Shown here: positions 24,115 to 30,494 of the stretch, piece after piece | Layout: each line of letters opens with the position of its first letter | Position numbering within the stretch: position 1 is the stretch's first letter | Position numbers and translations under genes: made by a program | The notes under the pieces: generated by a model | Seen by the model: the letters and a program-made list of their open reading frames with translations, nothing else | Told to the model about the DNA's origin: nothing | The model's database searches: none | IMG/VR virus record: IMGVR_UViG_3300042323_001455 | Span: 1 to 37,015 of that record | DNA: 37,015 nucleotides | Source of the DNA: a virus | Strand: one strand, 5' to 3'

Positions 24115-25008
24115 TTGTCAATACAAACCTACGGGTCTTTGTTTGCAGGAGCTGGTGGAATCGATATAGGTTTAGACTCTGCTGGTTTGCAATGTAAGTT
24201 TCAAGTAGAGTGGGATAGTAATTGTCAGGAAACTCTTAAGTATCACTGGCCAACTGCTCAGCTTTGGGGCGATATATCTAACGTAAATGGAAAAGACCTT
24301 GTACCTGTAGATCTAATTGCATTTGGATCCCCTTGTCAAGACTTGTCTAATGCCGGAAAAAAAGTTGGACTAAAAGGTAGTAGGTCTAATCTATTCTTCG
24401 AAGCAATTAGAGTCATTAAAGAAATGAAAGAGAGTACGGGTGGAGAATATCCAAAGATCGCAATTTGGGAAAACGTCACTGGAGCCATGTCCTCCAACGG
24501 TGGTGACGACTTTGAGACAGTCATCAAAGAAATGGCAGGCTTGGGGAGTTATCACTTGGAATGGTCAGTCCTTGATGCACAGTACTTCGGAGTGCCCCAA
24601 AAAAGAAGAAGAGTTTTTGTCATCGCTATCCTCGATCCTGCAATTGCCAGAAGAAGTCCACAGCAAATATTACCTGTCGAAAAAAGCAGCAAAGGGAATC
24701 CTAAGAAGGGTATCAAACAAGAAAACGAAGATACCAAAGAACTTGCAAGCTGCCTTAGAAGTGGCGGCGAAGGAGGAGTACCCTCAAGTAGAGGAGAAAA
24801 CCTCGTAGTAGATAGCAAAGGTGTGCGTAGATTTACTCCAATAGAATGCGAAAGATTAATGGGCTGGCCCACAAATCACACACTATATAGAGCTGATGGC
24901 AAGACTAATAGCGATAATACTCGTTATAAAATGTGTGGAAATGGTGTAGCAAGTCCTGTGATAAAATGGGTAGTAGACCAAATAAAGAAAAATATAGAAA
25001 GAGATTAA
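24115..25008 (+). CDS. DNA (cytosine-5) methyltransferase
   Basis: 297 residues from TTG 24115, directly after the junction repeat. All main C5-methyltransferase motifs are present in order: I (Phe-Ala-Gly-Ala-Gly-Gly, 10-15), IV with catalytic Cys74 in Gly-Ser-Pro-Cys-Gln, VI Glu119-Asn-Val, VIII Gln162-Lys-Arg-Arg-Arg, IX (Arg-Arg-Phe-Thr-Pro-Ile-Glu-Cys-Glu-Arg-Leu-Met-Gly) and X (Met-Cys-Gly-Asn-Gly-Val). The target-recognition region between VIII and IX is short, and the target sequence cannot be read from it. It methylates cytosine in phage DNA, probably to evade restriction, or as the first step of a further cytosine modification given the adjacent glycosyltransferases. Its last codons are duplicated further downstream. 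Confidence 0.95.
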   Translation: MSIQTYGSLFAGAGGIDIGLDSAGLQCKFQVEWDSNCQETLKYHWPTAQLWGDISNVNGKDLVPVDLIAFGSPCQDLSNAGKKVGLKGSRSNLFFEAIRVIKEMKESTGGEYPKIAIWENVTGAMSSNGGDDFETVIKEMAGLGSYHLEWSVLDAQYFGVPQKRRRVFVIAILDPAIARRSPQQILPVEKSSKGNPKKGIKQENEDTKELASCLRSGGEGGVPSSRGENLVVDSKGVRRFTPIECERLMGWPTNHTLYRADGKTNSDNTRYKMCGNGVASPVIKWVVDQIKKNIERD

Positions 25009-25009
25009 A
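24993..25009 (+). repeat. 17-bp junction repeat, copy 2
   Basis: TATAGAAAGAGATTAAA encodes the last Ile-Glu-Arg-Asp and stop of the methyltransferase and directly abuts the ATG of the next gene. It differs at one base from copy 1. Confidence 0.8.
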
Positions 25010-25939
25010 ATGTGGAGAAATAAAAAAATCTTCATAGCAGTTCCAGCTTTCAATGAATACTTTACTCATATTACAGTAGAAGACGCTTTTAAAAAAGCTG
25101 ACAAACCTGAAAATATTTATTTTGGTATTTTTAATCAAAAAACAAATTCAAATAACTTTGAAGATTTTACACTTTACAAAAATGTAAGATGTATTAATGC
25201 AAATTATGAAAAACCACTTGGCGCAGCATTAGGTAGATTAATTGCTTCCACCCTTCATGATGATGAGAGATACTTTTTGCAAATTGACGCCCATACAATC
25301 TTTGCAAAAGGATGGGATTCAGTACTTATTAATGAGCTAGACATGCTATTAAAGCATGTTGAAAAACCTGTAATATCTCAAACCTGTGCTTGGCACCTAG
25401 TTTCAATTTATTCTGATCCGGAAAAAAAATATATTAATAATTTTATGGGAGAAAAATCATATCCATTTTTTCCACAAAAAGGAAAACCTATAACTTACGA
25501 AGATAAAACAAGAATAAATGAAGAAAAGTTTCTCGGAAAATTTTTAGAACACCATCTGTGCCTGGCAGGTAGTGGGATTTTTTCTTTGTCTGATTTTATT
25601 TATGAGATATCTTACAATCCTTTTATATCTTTTTCACCAGAACAAGAATTCACAGCGCTTAGATCGTGTACAAGAGGTTATAGATTTTTTAGTTCAGAAA
25701 TAAGCATGATATCTACCTTAGCAAAAAATAAAATAGATGGATTTAATGAATTAGATTATCCAGATGATAGAAGATTTTTATCTTCAGAATTAGATATAGA
25801 TAAAGTTTCAATGAATGAGTATATATATGGAAAAAAATTTGGCTTTTATGGAGCACCTGATCTTGAGTCGTACCAAGATTATTTATTAAGATCAAAAATA
25901 AATTTTAATACATCTAATGTTTATGGAATTAAATATTAA
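25010..25939 (+). CDS. GlcNAc-transferase-like glycosyltransferase (PF11397/GT60-type), copy A
   Basis: 309 residues. The pattern Phe-Ile-Ala-Val-Pro-Ala-Phe-Asn-Glu, Asp-Lys-Pro-Glu-Asn-Ile-Tyr-Phe-Gly-Ile, Tyr-Glu-Lys-Pro-Leu-Gly-Ala-Ala-Leu-Gly-Arg and Tyr-Phe-Leu-Gln-Ile-Asp93-Ala-His95 matches the Skp1/mucin-type GlcNAc transferase family. In that family Asp-x-His/Asp is the metal and sugar-nucleotide motif, and eukaryotic members put GlcNAc on hydroxyproline or Ser/Thr of proteins. A later block (His-Leu-Cys, Ser-Tyr-Asn-Pro-Phe, Thr-Arg-Gly-Tyr-Arg-Phe-Phe) is shared with copy B. The acceptor in this phage is unknown: virion protein or modified DNA are the main options. It arose with copy B by tandem duplication. 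Confidence 0.82.
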   Translation: MWRNKKIFIAVPAFNEYFTHITVEDAFKKADKPENIYFGIFNQKTNSNNFEDFTLYKNVRCINANYEKPLGAALGRLIASTLHDDERYFLQIDAHTIFAKGWDSVLINELDMLLKHVEKPVISQTCAWHLVSIYSDPEKKYINNFMGEKSYPFFPQKGKPITYEDKTRINEEKFLGKFLEHHLCLAGSGIFSLSDFIYEISYNPFISFSPEQEFTALRSCTRGYRFFSSEISMISTLAKNKIDGFNELDYPDDRRFLSSELDIDKVSMNEYIYGKKFGFYGAPDLESYQDYLLRSKINFNTSNVYGIKY

Positions 25940-26016
25940 TGTGGAAATAGCGTAGTAAGTCCTGTGATAAAATTGGTAATAGACCAAATAAAAGAATATA
26001 GAAAGAGACTACAATG
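25940..26016 (+). pseudogene. Decaying duplicate of the methyltransferase 3' end
   Basis: This gap sequence aligns almost base for base with the last codons of the methyltransferase (24934-25012). Read in frame it gives Cys-Gly-Asn-Ser-Val-Val-Ser-Pro-Val-Ile-Lys-Leu-Val-Ile-Asp-Gln-Ile-Lys, against Cys-Gly-Asn-Gly-Val-Ala-Ser-Pro-Val-Ile-Lys-Trp-Val-Val-Asp-Gln-Ile-Lys in the intact gene. A small indel changes the frame near the end. It has no upstream methyltransferase body, so it is a relic of a tandem duplication that also copied the glycosyltransferase gene. Confidence 0.85.
25997..26013 (+). repeat. 17-bp junction repeat, copy 3
   Basis: TATAGAAAGAGACTACA directly precedes the ATG of the second GlcNAc-transferase-like gene. 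It is part of the methyltransferase-tail relic and still supplies the AAAGAGA ribosome-site-like sequence. Confidence 0.78.
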
Positions 26017-26973
26017 AATAACGATAGTATAGACACTATTTTTGTAGCAATGCCTGCATTAAATGAATACTTTACCCAAGCAACTGTTCAAGACGCCTAT
26101 GAAAAAGCTAAGTATCCATCTAAAGTTTTCTTTGGAATATTTAATCAAAAAACTAATGAATCTAAATTTGAAGACTTCTCTGAATATCCAAACGTTAGAT
26201 GTGCTAATGTGTCATACGAAGAGCCATTGGGGTTAGGTTTTGCTAGATTAGCCTGTGCTACCTTGCATAATAATGAAGAATATTTTCTACAAATCGATGC
26301 ACACACAATTTTTGTAAAAGATTGGGACTCTATTTTAGTTCAAAATATAAAAGAATTAAAGAAATATTGCGATAAACCATTGATCTCGCAATCTATATCA
26401 TGGCATGGTGAAGAAGCATATTTTGATCCGGAGAAGAAGTATATTAATAATTTTATGGGAGAAAAAGCTTACCCTCTTTCTGTTAGAGAAGATGGTTTAA
26501 GTACTCACGTAGATGAATCTAGGGAACATGAAGAAAAAATATTAGGAAAGTATTTAGAGCACTACCTTTGTTATGGTGGCGGTGGACTTTTTGGAGATTC
26601 AAAATTTTTATATGAAATATCCTATAATCCATTTATCCCTTTTTGTCCAGAACAAGAAGTAATTGCATTAAGGGCTTCGACAAGGGGGTATAGATTTTTT
26701 AGTTCAGACAAAACTGTTATATCAACTTTGGGAAAACATCCAGGAAATGGTTTTACTAAAGAAAAATATCCAGATGATAGATTGTTTGCTTTTAATGGAG
26801 TTCTTGAAAGTAAAAAAAGATACGGAAATTTTGGCTATGATTATCTTTATGGTAAAAAATTTGGTTTTTGGGGAGCAGAAAATAAAGAAAAATATGATCA
26901 ATATGTAAAAATATCAAATAATCATTTTGAAGAAAATGATAAAAAATATCAAAATTTAAAAAAGGAAAATTAA
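26014..26973 (+). CDS. GlcNAc-transferase-like glycosyltransferase (PF11397/GT60-type), copy B
   Basis: 319 residues, paralogous over its full length to copy A. It has the same blocks: Val-Ala-Met-Pro-Ala-Leu-Asn-Glu, Phe-Phe-Gly-Ile-Phe-Asn-Gln-Lys-Thr-Asn, Tyr-Glu-Glu-Pro-Leu-Gly, Phe-Leu-Gln-Ile-Asp95-Ala-His97-Thr-Ile-Phe, Lys-Lys-Tyr-Ile-Asn-Asn-Phe-Met-Gly-Glu-Lys, and Ser-Tyr-Asn-Pro-Phe-Ile. The metal-binding Asp-Ala-His is kept in both copies, so both are probably active. They have diverged in the loop after the shared core (Gly-Gly-Gly-Gly-Leu in B, Ala-Gly-Ser-Gly-Ile in A), which could alter acceptor or donor choice. It directly follows the methyltransferase-tail relic. Confidence 0.82.
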   Translation: MNNDSIDTIFVAMPALNEYFTQATVQDAYEKAKYPSKVFFGIFNQKTNESKFEDFSEYPNVRCANVSYEEPLGLGFARLACATLHNNEEYFLQIDAHTIFVKDWDSILVQNIKELKKYCDKPLISQSISWHGEEAYFDPEKKYINNFMGEKAYPLSVREDGLSTHVDESREHEEKILGKYLEHYLCYGGGGLFGDSKFLYEISYNPFIPFCPEQEVIALRASTRGYRFFSSDKTVISTLGKHPGNGFTKEKYPDDRLFAFNGVLESKKRYGNFGYDYLYGKKFGFWGAENKEKYDQYVKISNNHFEENDKKYQNLKKEN

Positions 26974-26974
26974 A

Positions 26975-27376
26975 ATGACAGATAAATTCAATGTATACTT
27001 ATATAACGCAGAAGTTAAAAAAATAGTTGATGGAGATACATTTGATATCCTTATTGACCTAGGATTTGATACTTTTAGAAAAGGTAGAGTAAGATTATAT
27101 GGAATAAATACTCCAGAGAGTCGCACTTCAAATCTTGAAGAAAAGAAAATGGGACTGGCTGCTAAAGAGTTCACAGATCAGTGGATTACTGCTGCGGGTA
27201 GCAAAATTAAAATAGAAACAATTCTTGATAAAAATGAGAAGTACGGAAGAATACTTGCTAGAGTGTGGAACGAAGCAGGAGCTTGTCTGAACACAGATAT
27301 AGTTGCTGCAGGGTTAGCCAGAGAATATTTTGGTGTAGGCGATAAGACATTCCAGGAATTCAAGAAAGAAAAGTAA
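26975..27376 (+). CDS. Thermonuclease (staphylococcal nuclease-like, SNase family)
   Basis: 133 residues, AGGA upstream, one base after the previous stop. SNase motifs are present: Val-Asp19-Gly-Asp21-Thr (calcium ligand), Arg40-Leu-Tyr-Gly-Ile-Asn45-Thr-Pro-Glu48 (catalytic Arg and Glu) and Lys-Tyr-Gly-Arg92. The position equal to Asp40 of the staphylococcal enzyme is Asn45, a substitution also common in other family members. No signal peptide is seen, so it acts inside the cell. It may degrade host DNA or RNA for nucleotide recycling, which would suit the nucleotide genes upstream. The length is that of a minimal single-domain enzyme. Confidence 0.92.
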   Translation: MTDKFNVYLYNAEVKKIVDGDTFDILIDLGFDTFRKGRVRLYGINTPESRTSNLEEKKMGLAAKEFTDQWITAAGSKIKIETILDKNEKYGRILARVWNEAGACLNTDIVAAGLAREYFGVGDKTFQEFKKEK

Positions 27377-27780
27377 TGCAAACATTTTTACCATATCCTG
27401 ATTTTATTAAGTCAGTTCAAGTATTAGACTATCGCCGGTTAGGAAAACAACGTGTTGAAACATATCAAGTTCTTAATGTTCTACTCGAAAGAACGCATAC
27501 GAAAGGTTGGCGTAACCATCCAGTTACTCGTATGTGGGCTGGTTACGAAGAAGCACTAAAGGTTTATCAAAACCACACGATTGCTGAATGGATGAATCGT
27601 GGTTATAAAAACAATATGGTATTTGAAGAAGTAGATAGCAGTAATATAGTTCTGCCATCATGGTTTGGTAATGATCAATTTCATCGTTCACATAGATCAA
27701 ATCTTCTTAGAAAAGATTATGAATATTATTCTCAGTATTTTGACGATCCGTCAGATTTAGAGTATCATTGGCCAGTATGA
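27376..27780 (+). CDS. MSMEG_6728-family protein (pyrimidine-dimer DNA glycosylase-like annotation)
   Basis: 134 residues, TAATG overlap with the nuclease gene. The start Met-Gln-Thr-Phe-Leu-Pro-Tyr-Pro-Asp-Phe, then Val-Leu-Asp-Tyr-Arg-Arg-Leu-Gly-Lys-Gln-Arg-Val-Glu-Thr, His-Pro-Val-Thr-Arg-Met-Trp and Glu-Glu-Ala-Leu are hallmarks of this family, which is frequent in actinobacteria and their phages. It is sometimes annotated as related to pyrimidine-dimer DNA glycosylases, but its activity is unproven here. Arg codons are mostly CGN (7 of 10), unlike the AGA-dominated neighbours, suggesting acquisition from a different source. Confidence 0.78.
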   Translation: MQTFLPYPDFIKSVQVLDYRRLGKQRVETYQVLNVLLERTHTKGWRNHPVTRMWAGYEEALKVYQNHTIAEWMNRGYKNNMVFEEVDSSNIVLPSWFGNDQFHRSHRSNLLRKDYEYYSQYFDDPSDLEYHWPV

Positions 27781-28181
27781 GTGTAACAATATTCTTATCA
27801 GGTGCAATGGATTATGTAGGCGAGTACGCAACAAGCTGGCGTAAGGAAGCTACATTTTTATTAGATCAACGTGGTTATTCTGTATTGGATCCAACATCTA
27901 TACCAGAAGACTATTCAATGTCTCCGGAAGAAATTGCACAAAAAAATTTGTTTATGCAGAAGAAATCAGATCTTTTGCTGGTAGAATACATGTTAGAAGA
28001 TAGAGCATACATAGGAACTGACTTTGAGTTGGCATGGGCAAAAATCCATGGCCAGCCCACAGTTGTTATGTGTGCTAATCAATATAAAGATCGCATATAT
28101 ATGAAATATATGGCAACCAAACTTGCAGACAATCTGCAAGATGCGATAGAATACATCGCAGTACATTATCCAACAAAATAG
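27777..28181 (+). CDS. Nucleoside 2-deoxyribosyltransferase-like protein
   Basis: 134 residues from ATG 27777, which overlaps the previous stop as ATGA. The N-terminus Phe-Leu-Ser-Gly-Ala-Met-Asp and the later Lys-Ser-Asp-Leu-Leu-Leu-Val and Gly-Thr-Asp-Phe-Glu-Leu-Ala-Trp-Ala-Lys-Ile-His-Gly-Gln-Pro-Thr-Val-Val match the nucleoside 2-deoxyribosyltransferase/TIR-STALD-type Rossmann family. In that family the Gly-Thr-x-x-Glu block carries the catalytic Glu. It may exchange or hydrolyse nucleoside or nucleotide bases, consistent with the nucleotide genes nearby. The exact substrate is not predictable. Arg codons are again mainly CGN. Confidence 0.75.
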   Translation: MSVTIFLSGAMDYVGEYATSWRKEATFLLDQRGYSVLDPTSIPEDYSMSPEEIAQKNLFMQKKSDLLLVEYMLEDRAYIGTDFELAWAKIHGQPTVVMCANQYKDRIYMKYMATKLADNLQDAIEYIAVHYPTK

Positions 28182-28195
28182 AAAAGGAAATAAAA

Positions 28196-28378
28196 ATGTC
28201 AGATAACAAGTTCAAGTACTTTACTGTTACTACAACTACACTTGTCCGTGCCAACAACAAGAGCGATGCCCAGAAGCTTGCTGCTGGTCGACGCAGCGTA
28301 ACTGGTGAAGTCATGTTCCATGACGTTGAAATTGAGCGCATCTCTGCAGTGGAAGCACGCCAGCAGATCGAAGCCTAA
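28196..28378 (+). CDS. GC-rich 60-aa protein, probably well expressed
   Basis: 60 residues with a strong AAAAGGAAA ribosome site and its own downstream terminator. It is small, soluble and alpha/beta (Phe-Lys-Tyr-Phe-Thr-Val-Thr-Thr-Thr-Thr-Leu-Val-Arg-Ala, then Ser-Asp-Ala-Gln-Lys-Leu-Ala). About 88 of its 183 bases are G or C (48%), much higher than the surrounding DNA, and all five Arg codons are CGN. This points to high expression or recent acquisition from a GC-richer source. No family is recognised. Confidence 0.72.
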   Translation: MSDNKFKYFTVTTTTLVRANNKSDAQKLAAGRRSVTGEVMFHDVEIERISAVEARQQIEA

Positions 28379-28391
28379 TAATTTTATTAAC

Positions 28392-28425
28392 TATAGGGGA
28401 GACTGCTTATGTGGTCTCCCCTATA
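28392..28425 (+). terminator. Strong hairpin terminator after the 60-aa gene
   Basis: A perfect 12-bp stem TATAGGGGAGAC/GTCTCCCCTATA with a 10-nt loop is followed by TTCATTT. The weak T-tract makes it a less ideal intrinsic terminator, but the stem is the longest perfect hairpin noticed in the window and lies in the only sizeable gap in this stretch. Confidence 0.8.
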
Positions 28426-28443
28426 TTCATTTAAAGGAAAAAT

Positions 28444-29145
28444 ATGATATACGCTCAAATGGTAGGAAGAAACGAATCTTCTAGATTCTTAGAAGAAGTT
28501 TTACAAAGAATATCAAGTCAAGTAGATAAAATAATTTTTACTGATGACTGCTCAACCGACGATACTCCAAATATAGCTGCAAAGTACGCAGAGGTATTCT
28601 CTACTCCAGAGCCTCTTTTTGCAACTCATGAGGGTAGATTAAGAGCAAATGCCTGGGGCAACTTAGAGAAGTTTGCTTCTCCTGGAGACTGGGTAATTGC
28701 AATTGATTGTGACGAAATGCTTTTTGACATAAACAATATTAATTCTATAGATATAAAAAGTGTTTTATCTAGGTCAGAATTTGATGTTGTAAATGTTAGA
28801 TTTTATCATATGTGGAGTGAGACTCATTACAGAGTCGACAAGTTGTGGGCTCCTAATAATTCATCTAGAATTTTTAGATTTCAAGAAAATGCAGGCTTTC
28901 TCAACAAGGCCTTAGCATGTGGGTCCGAGCCAACTTATGTTTCTCAATGGATGGGAAACAGAAATTATTGGCTTCACTCTGGTCTAATCATGAAGCACTT
29001 AGGTTATACTTATGATGAAGACAAAAAAAGCAAGTATGAAAGATACTCAAATTTAGATGGCGGAAAATTCCATCAAATTGACCATATCAATTCTATAGTA
29101 GATCCTAATCCAGTATTAATCCAGTGGGAAAATTTCGGTATATAA
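28444..29145 (+). CDS. Family 2 glycosyltransferase
   Basis: 233 residues with AAAGGA upstream. GT2 features: Ile-Ile-Phe-Thr-Asp-Asp-Cys-Ser-Thr-Asp-Asp-Thr (residues 30-41) is the nucleotide-sugar binding loop, and Ile-Ala-Ile-Asp88-Cys-Asp90-Glu is the metal-binding DxD. A His-Glu-Gly-Arg-Leu-Arg-Ala-Asn-Ala segment lies between. It begins a new transcription unit after the terminator. The sugar and acceptor are unknown. It adds to the glycosyltransferases encoded between 23.3 and 27.0 kb. Confidence 0.85.
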   Translation: MIYAQMVGRNESSRFLEEVLQRISSQVDKIIFTDDCSTDDTPNIAAKYAEVFSTPEPLFATHEGRLRANAWGNLEKFASPGDWVIAIDCDEMLFDINNINSIDIKSVLSRSEFDVVNVRFYHMWSETHYRVDKLWAPNNSSRIFRFQENAGFLNKALACGSEPTYVSQWMGNRNYWLHSGLIMKHLGYTYDEDKKSKYERYSNLDGGKFHQIDHINSIVDPNPVLIQWENFGI

Positions 29146-29146
29146 A

Positions 29147-29854
29147 ATGGAAGACGTCAATAAAATTTTAGATCCAGTAAAGTCAATCATTGCTCTTACT
29201 GAAAAAATTGAAAGAAAGAATAAGTTTGCCTATGTAAACATATCAAGATCTGCAATTGGTGCAGCTCTAAATACTTCGGAGAAAAAACCTCCTAGATATT
29301 TTATAAAGTCACTTTCCAAATGTATGTCGATTGAAGATGAAAACTTCTTGAAAGCATTGCCTCTTGAATTCTCTAACGAGATAGAGTCTGGAAAACTTAA
29401 TAGCATAGGCTTAAGTAGTAACTCTACATACTATGATGCTGGTATGTTTGAGCACTTTTTTTCTAATAAAAAAGAAGTAATTGACATATTTATCAATCAC
29501 TATATTAGGGATTCTAAGAATGTTATTTTAACATTCCATGATAAAAAAACTGTTGAAAAGATTTTTGGACAAAACCAATACGTAATCACAGTGCCTTACA
29601 ATAATTACTATGATAAGCTTGACTCTATTGTTGCTCAGATAAGTGAATTTGAAAATGGCGTAGATGCGGTCATACTTGATTGCCCACTGTTGGCAACTGC
29701 TATTGCACCCAAGATATGGGAAACTATGAATGTGTCAATAATTGACTTTGGCAAGTTTATCAGTTCGGCAAAGTTCCATCTAAATATGGATAGACCAAGA
29801 TTTACAAAAGATGAAGGTAATAAATACCCTAATAAAAGATATGACAAGAAGTAA
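29147..29854 (+). CDS. Unknown protein, possibly GT-D-fold glycosyltransferase-like
   Basis: 235 residues, start one base after the previous stop. I do not recognise it with confidence. The central and C-terminal part (Phe-Phe-Ser-Asn-Lys-Lys-Glu-Val, Lys-Asn-Val-Ile-Leu-Thr-Phe-His-Asp, Val-Asp-Ala-Val-Ile-Leu-Asp-Cys-Pro-Leu-Leu-Ala-Thr-Ala, Val-Ser-Ile-Ile-Asp-Phe-Gly) has the layout of the DUF1792/GT-D domain, in which a late strand-loop binds the nucleotide sugar and is followed by a hydrophobic strand. Its placement directly after a GT2 gene fits a glycosylation role, but this is a weak inference. The end overlaps the next gene. Confidence 0.5.
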   Translation: MEDVNKILDPVKSIIALTEKIERKNKFAYVNISRSAIGAALNTSEKKPPRYFIKSLSKCMSIEDENFLKALPLEFSNEIESGKLNSIGLSSNSTYYDAGMFEHFFSNKKEVIDIFINHYIRDSKNVILTFHDKKTVEKIFGQNQYVITVPYNNYYDKLDSIVAQISEFENGVDAVILDCPLLATAIAPKIWETMNVSIIDFGKFISSAKFHLNMDRPRFTKDEGNKYPNKRYDKK

Positions 29855-30494
29855 CTGGGAAGAAGAACAAGACGATACTGAGCTAATTGTAGATTTACTC
29901 TTTGAAAGTAGTCTTAGTATATCTGACATAGCAAAAGAAGTAGGTTGGACTGTTAATAAAGTAAACCAAAAGATTAACCAACTTGGTCTGTCTTGGTTGA
30001 AAAACTCTAGAAAAAAAATGTCTAGAGGTCAGTCCTCCCTTACTTTCATGATGCAAAAACTCCTTCCGGGAGAAAAAATAATAAATGAATTTTATTTAGA
30101 AGATAAATTAAGACTTGATATCTACTGTCCCACCTATAAGTTAGCAGCCGAATATCATGGTAGACAGCACTTTTATTACACGGCTAGATTCTATGAATCA
30201 AAATATGATTTTTACGAAGCTCAAAAAAGAGATACAAAAAAAGCCGAAATGTGTAAACAACAAGGCATTGCATTAGTTGTTTTTAGGTATAATGATCAGC
30301 TTACAGAACAGTCTGTATTTGATAGAATGCTGCAGGCGATAAAAGATTCACCTTTTATCAAAGAGCAGAAGGTAAAAAATAATACATATGAATCAGACTT
30401 TTATAAATCTATGAAAAAGAAAAAGTCCGAAGAACGTAAGAAAATCTACAGAGCAATTAAGGATGAAAAAAAGAATGGTAACAGAAGTTCTTGA
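29841..30494 (+). CDS. HTH and DUF559/Vsr-like PD-(D/E)XK endonuclease
   Basis: 217 residues from ATG 29841; ATG 29811 is an alternative. Residues about 25-55 form a helix-turn-helix (Leu-Ser-Ile-Ser-Asp-Ile-Ala-Lys-Glu-Val-Gly-Trp-Thr-Val-Asn-Lys-Val). Residues 80-152 carry a Vsr/DUF559-like nuclease core: Leu-Arg-Leu-Asp93-Ile-Tyr, Ala-Ala-Glu104-Tyr-His-Gly-Arg-Gln-His110, Arg-Asp131-Thr-Lys-Lys, and Gln-Gly-Ile-Ala-Leu-Val-Val-Phe-Arg-Tyr. The usual Glu-x-Asp-Gly is Glu-Tyr-His-Gly here. The tail is Lys-rich. It could be a homing endonuclease, a repair enzyme or a recombination nuclease. Location immediately before, and overlapping, a replicative helicase gene fits any of these. Confidence 0.72.
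   Translation: MTRSNWEEEQDDTELIVDLLFESSLSISDIAKEVGWTVNKVNQKINQLGLSWLKNSRKKMSRGQSSLTFMMQKLLPGEKIINEFYLEDKLRLDIYCPTYKLAAEYHGRQHFYYTARFYESKYDFYEAQKRDTKKAEMCKQQGIALVVFRYNDQLTEQSVFDRMLQAIKDSPFIKEQKVKNNTYESDFYKSMKKKKSEERKKIYRAIKDEKKNGNRSS

Noticed and set aside
24440-24808. 122-codon + strand frame inside the methyltransferase gene
   Set aside because: It is an alternate frame of a gene with all C5-methyltransferase motifs in the other frame. Its protein is low-complexity Lys/Glu and has no supporting start signal.
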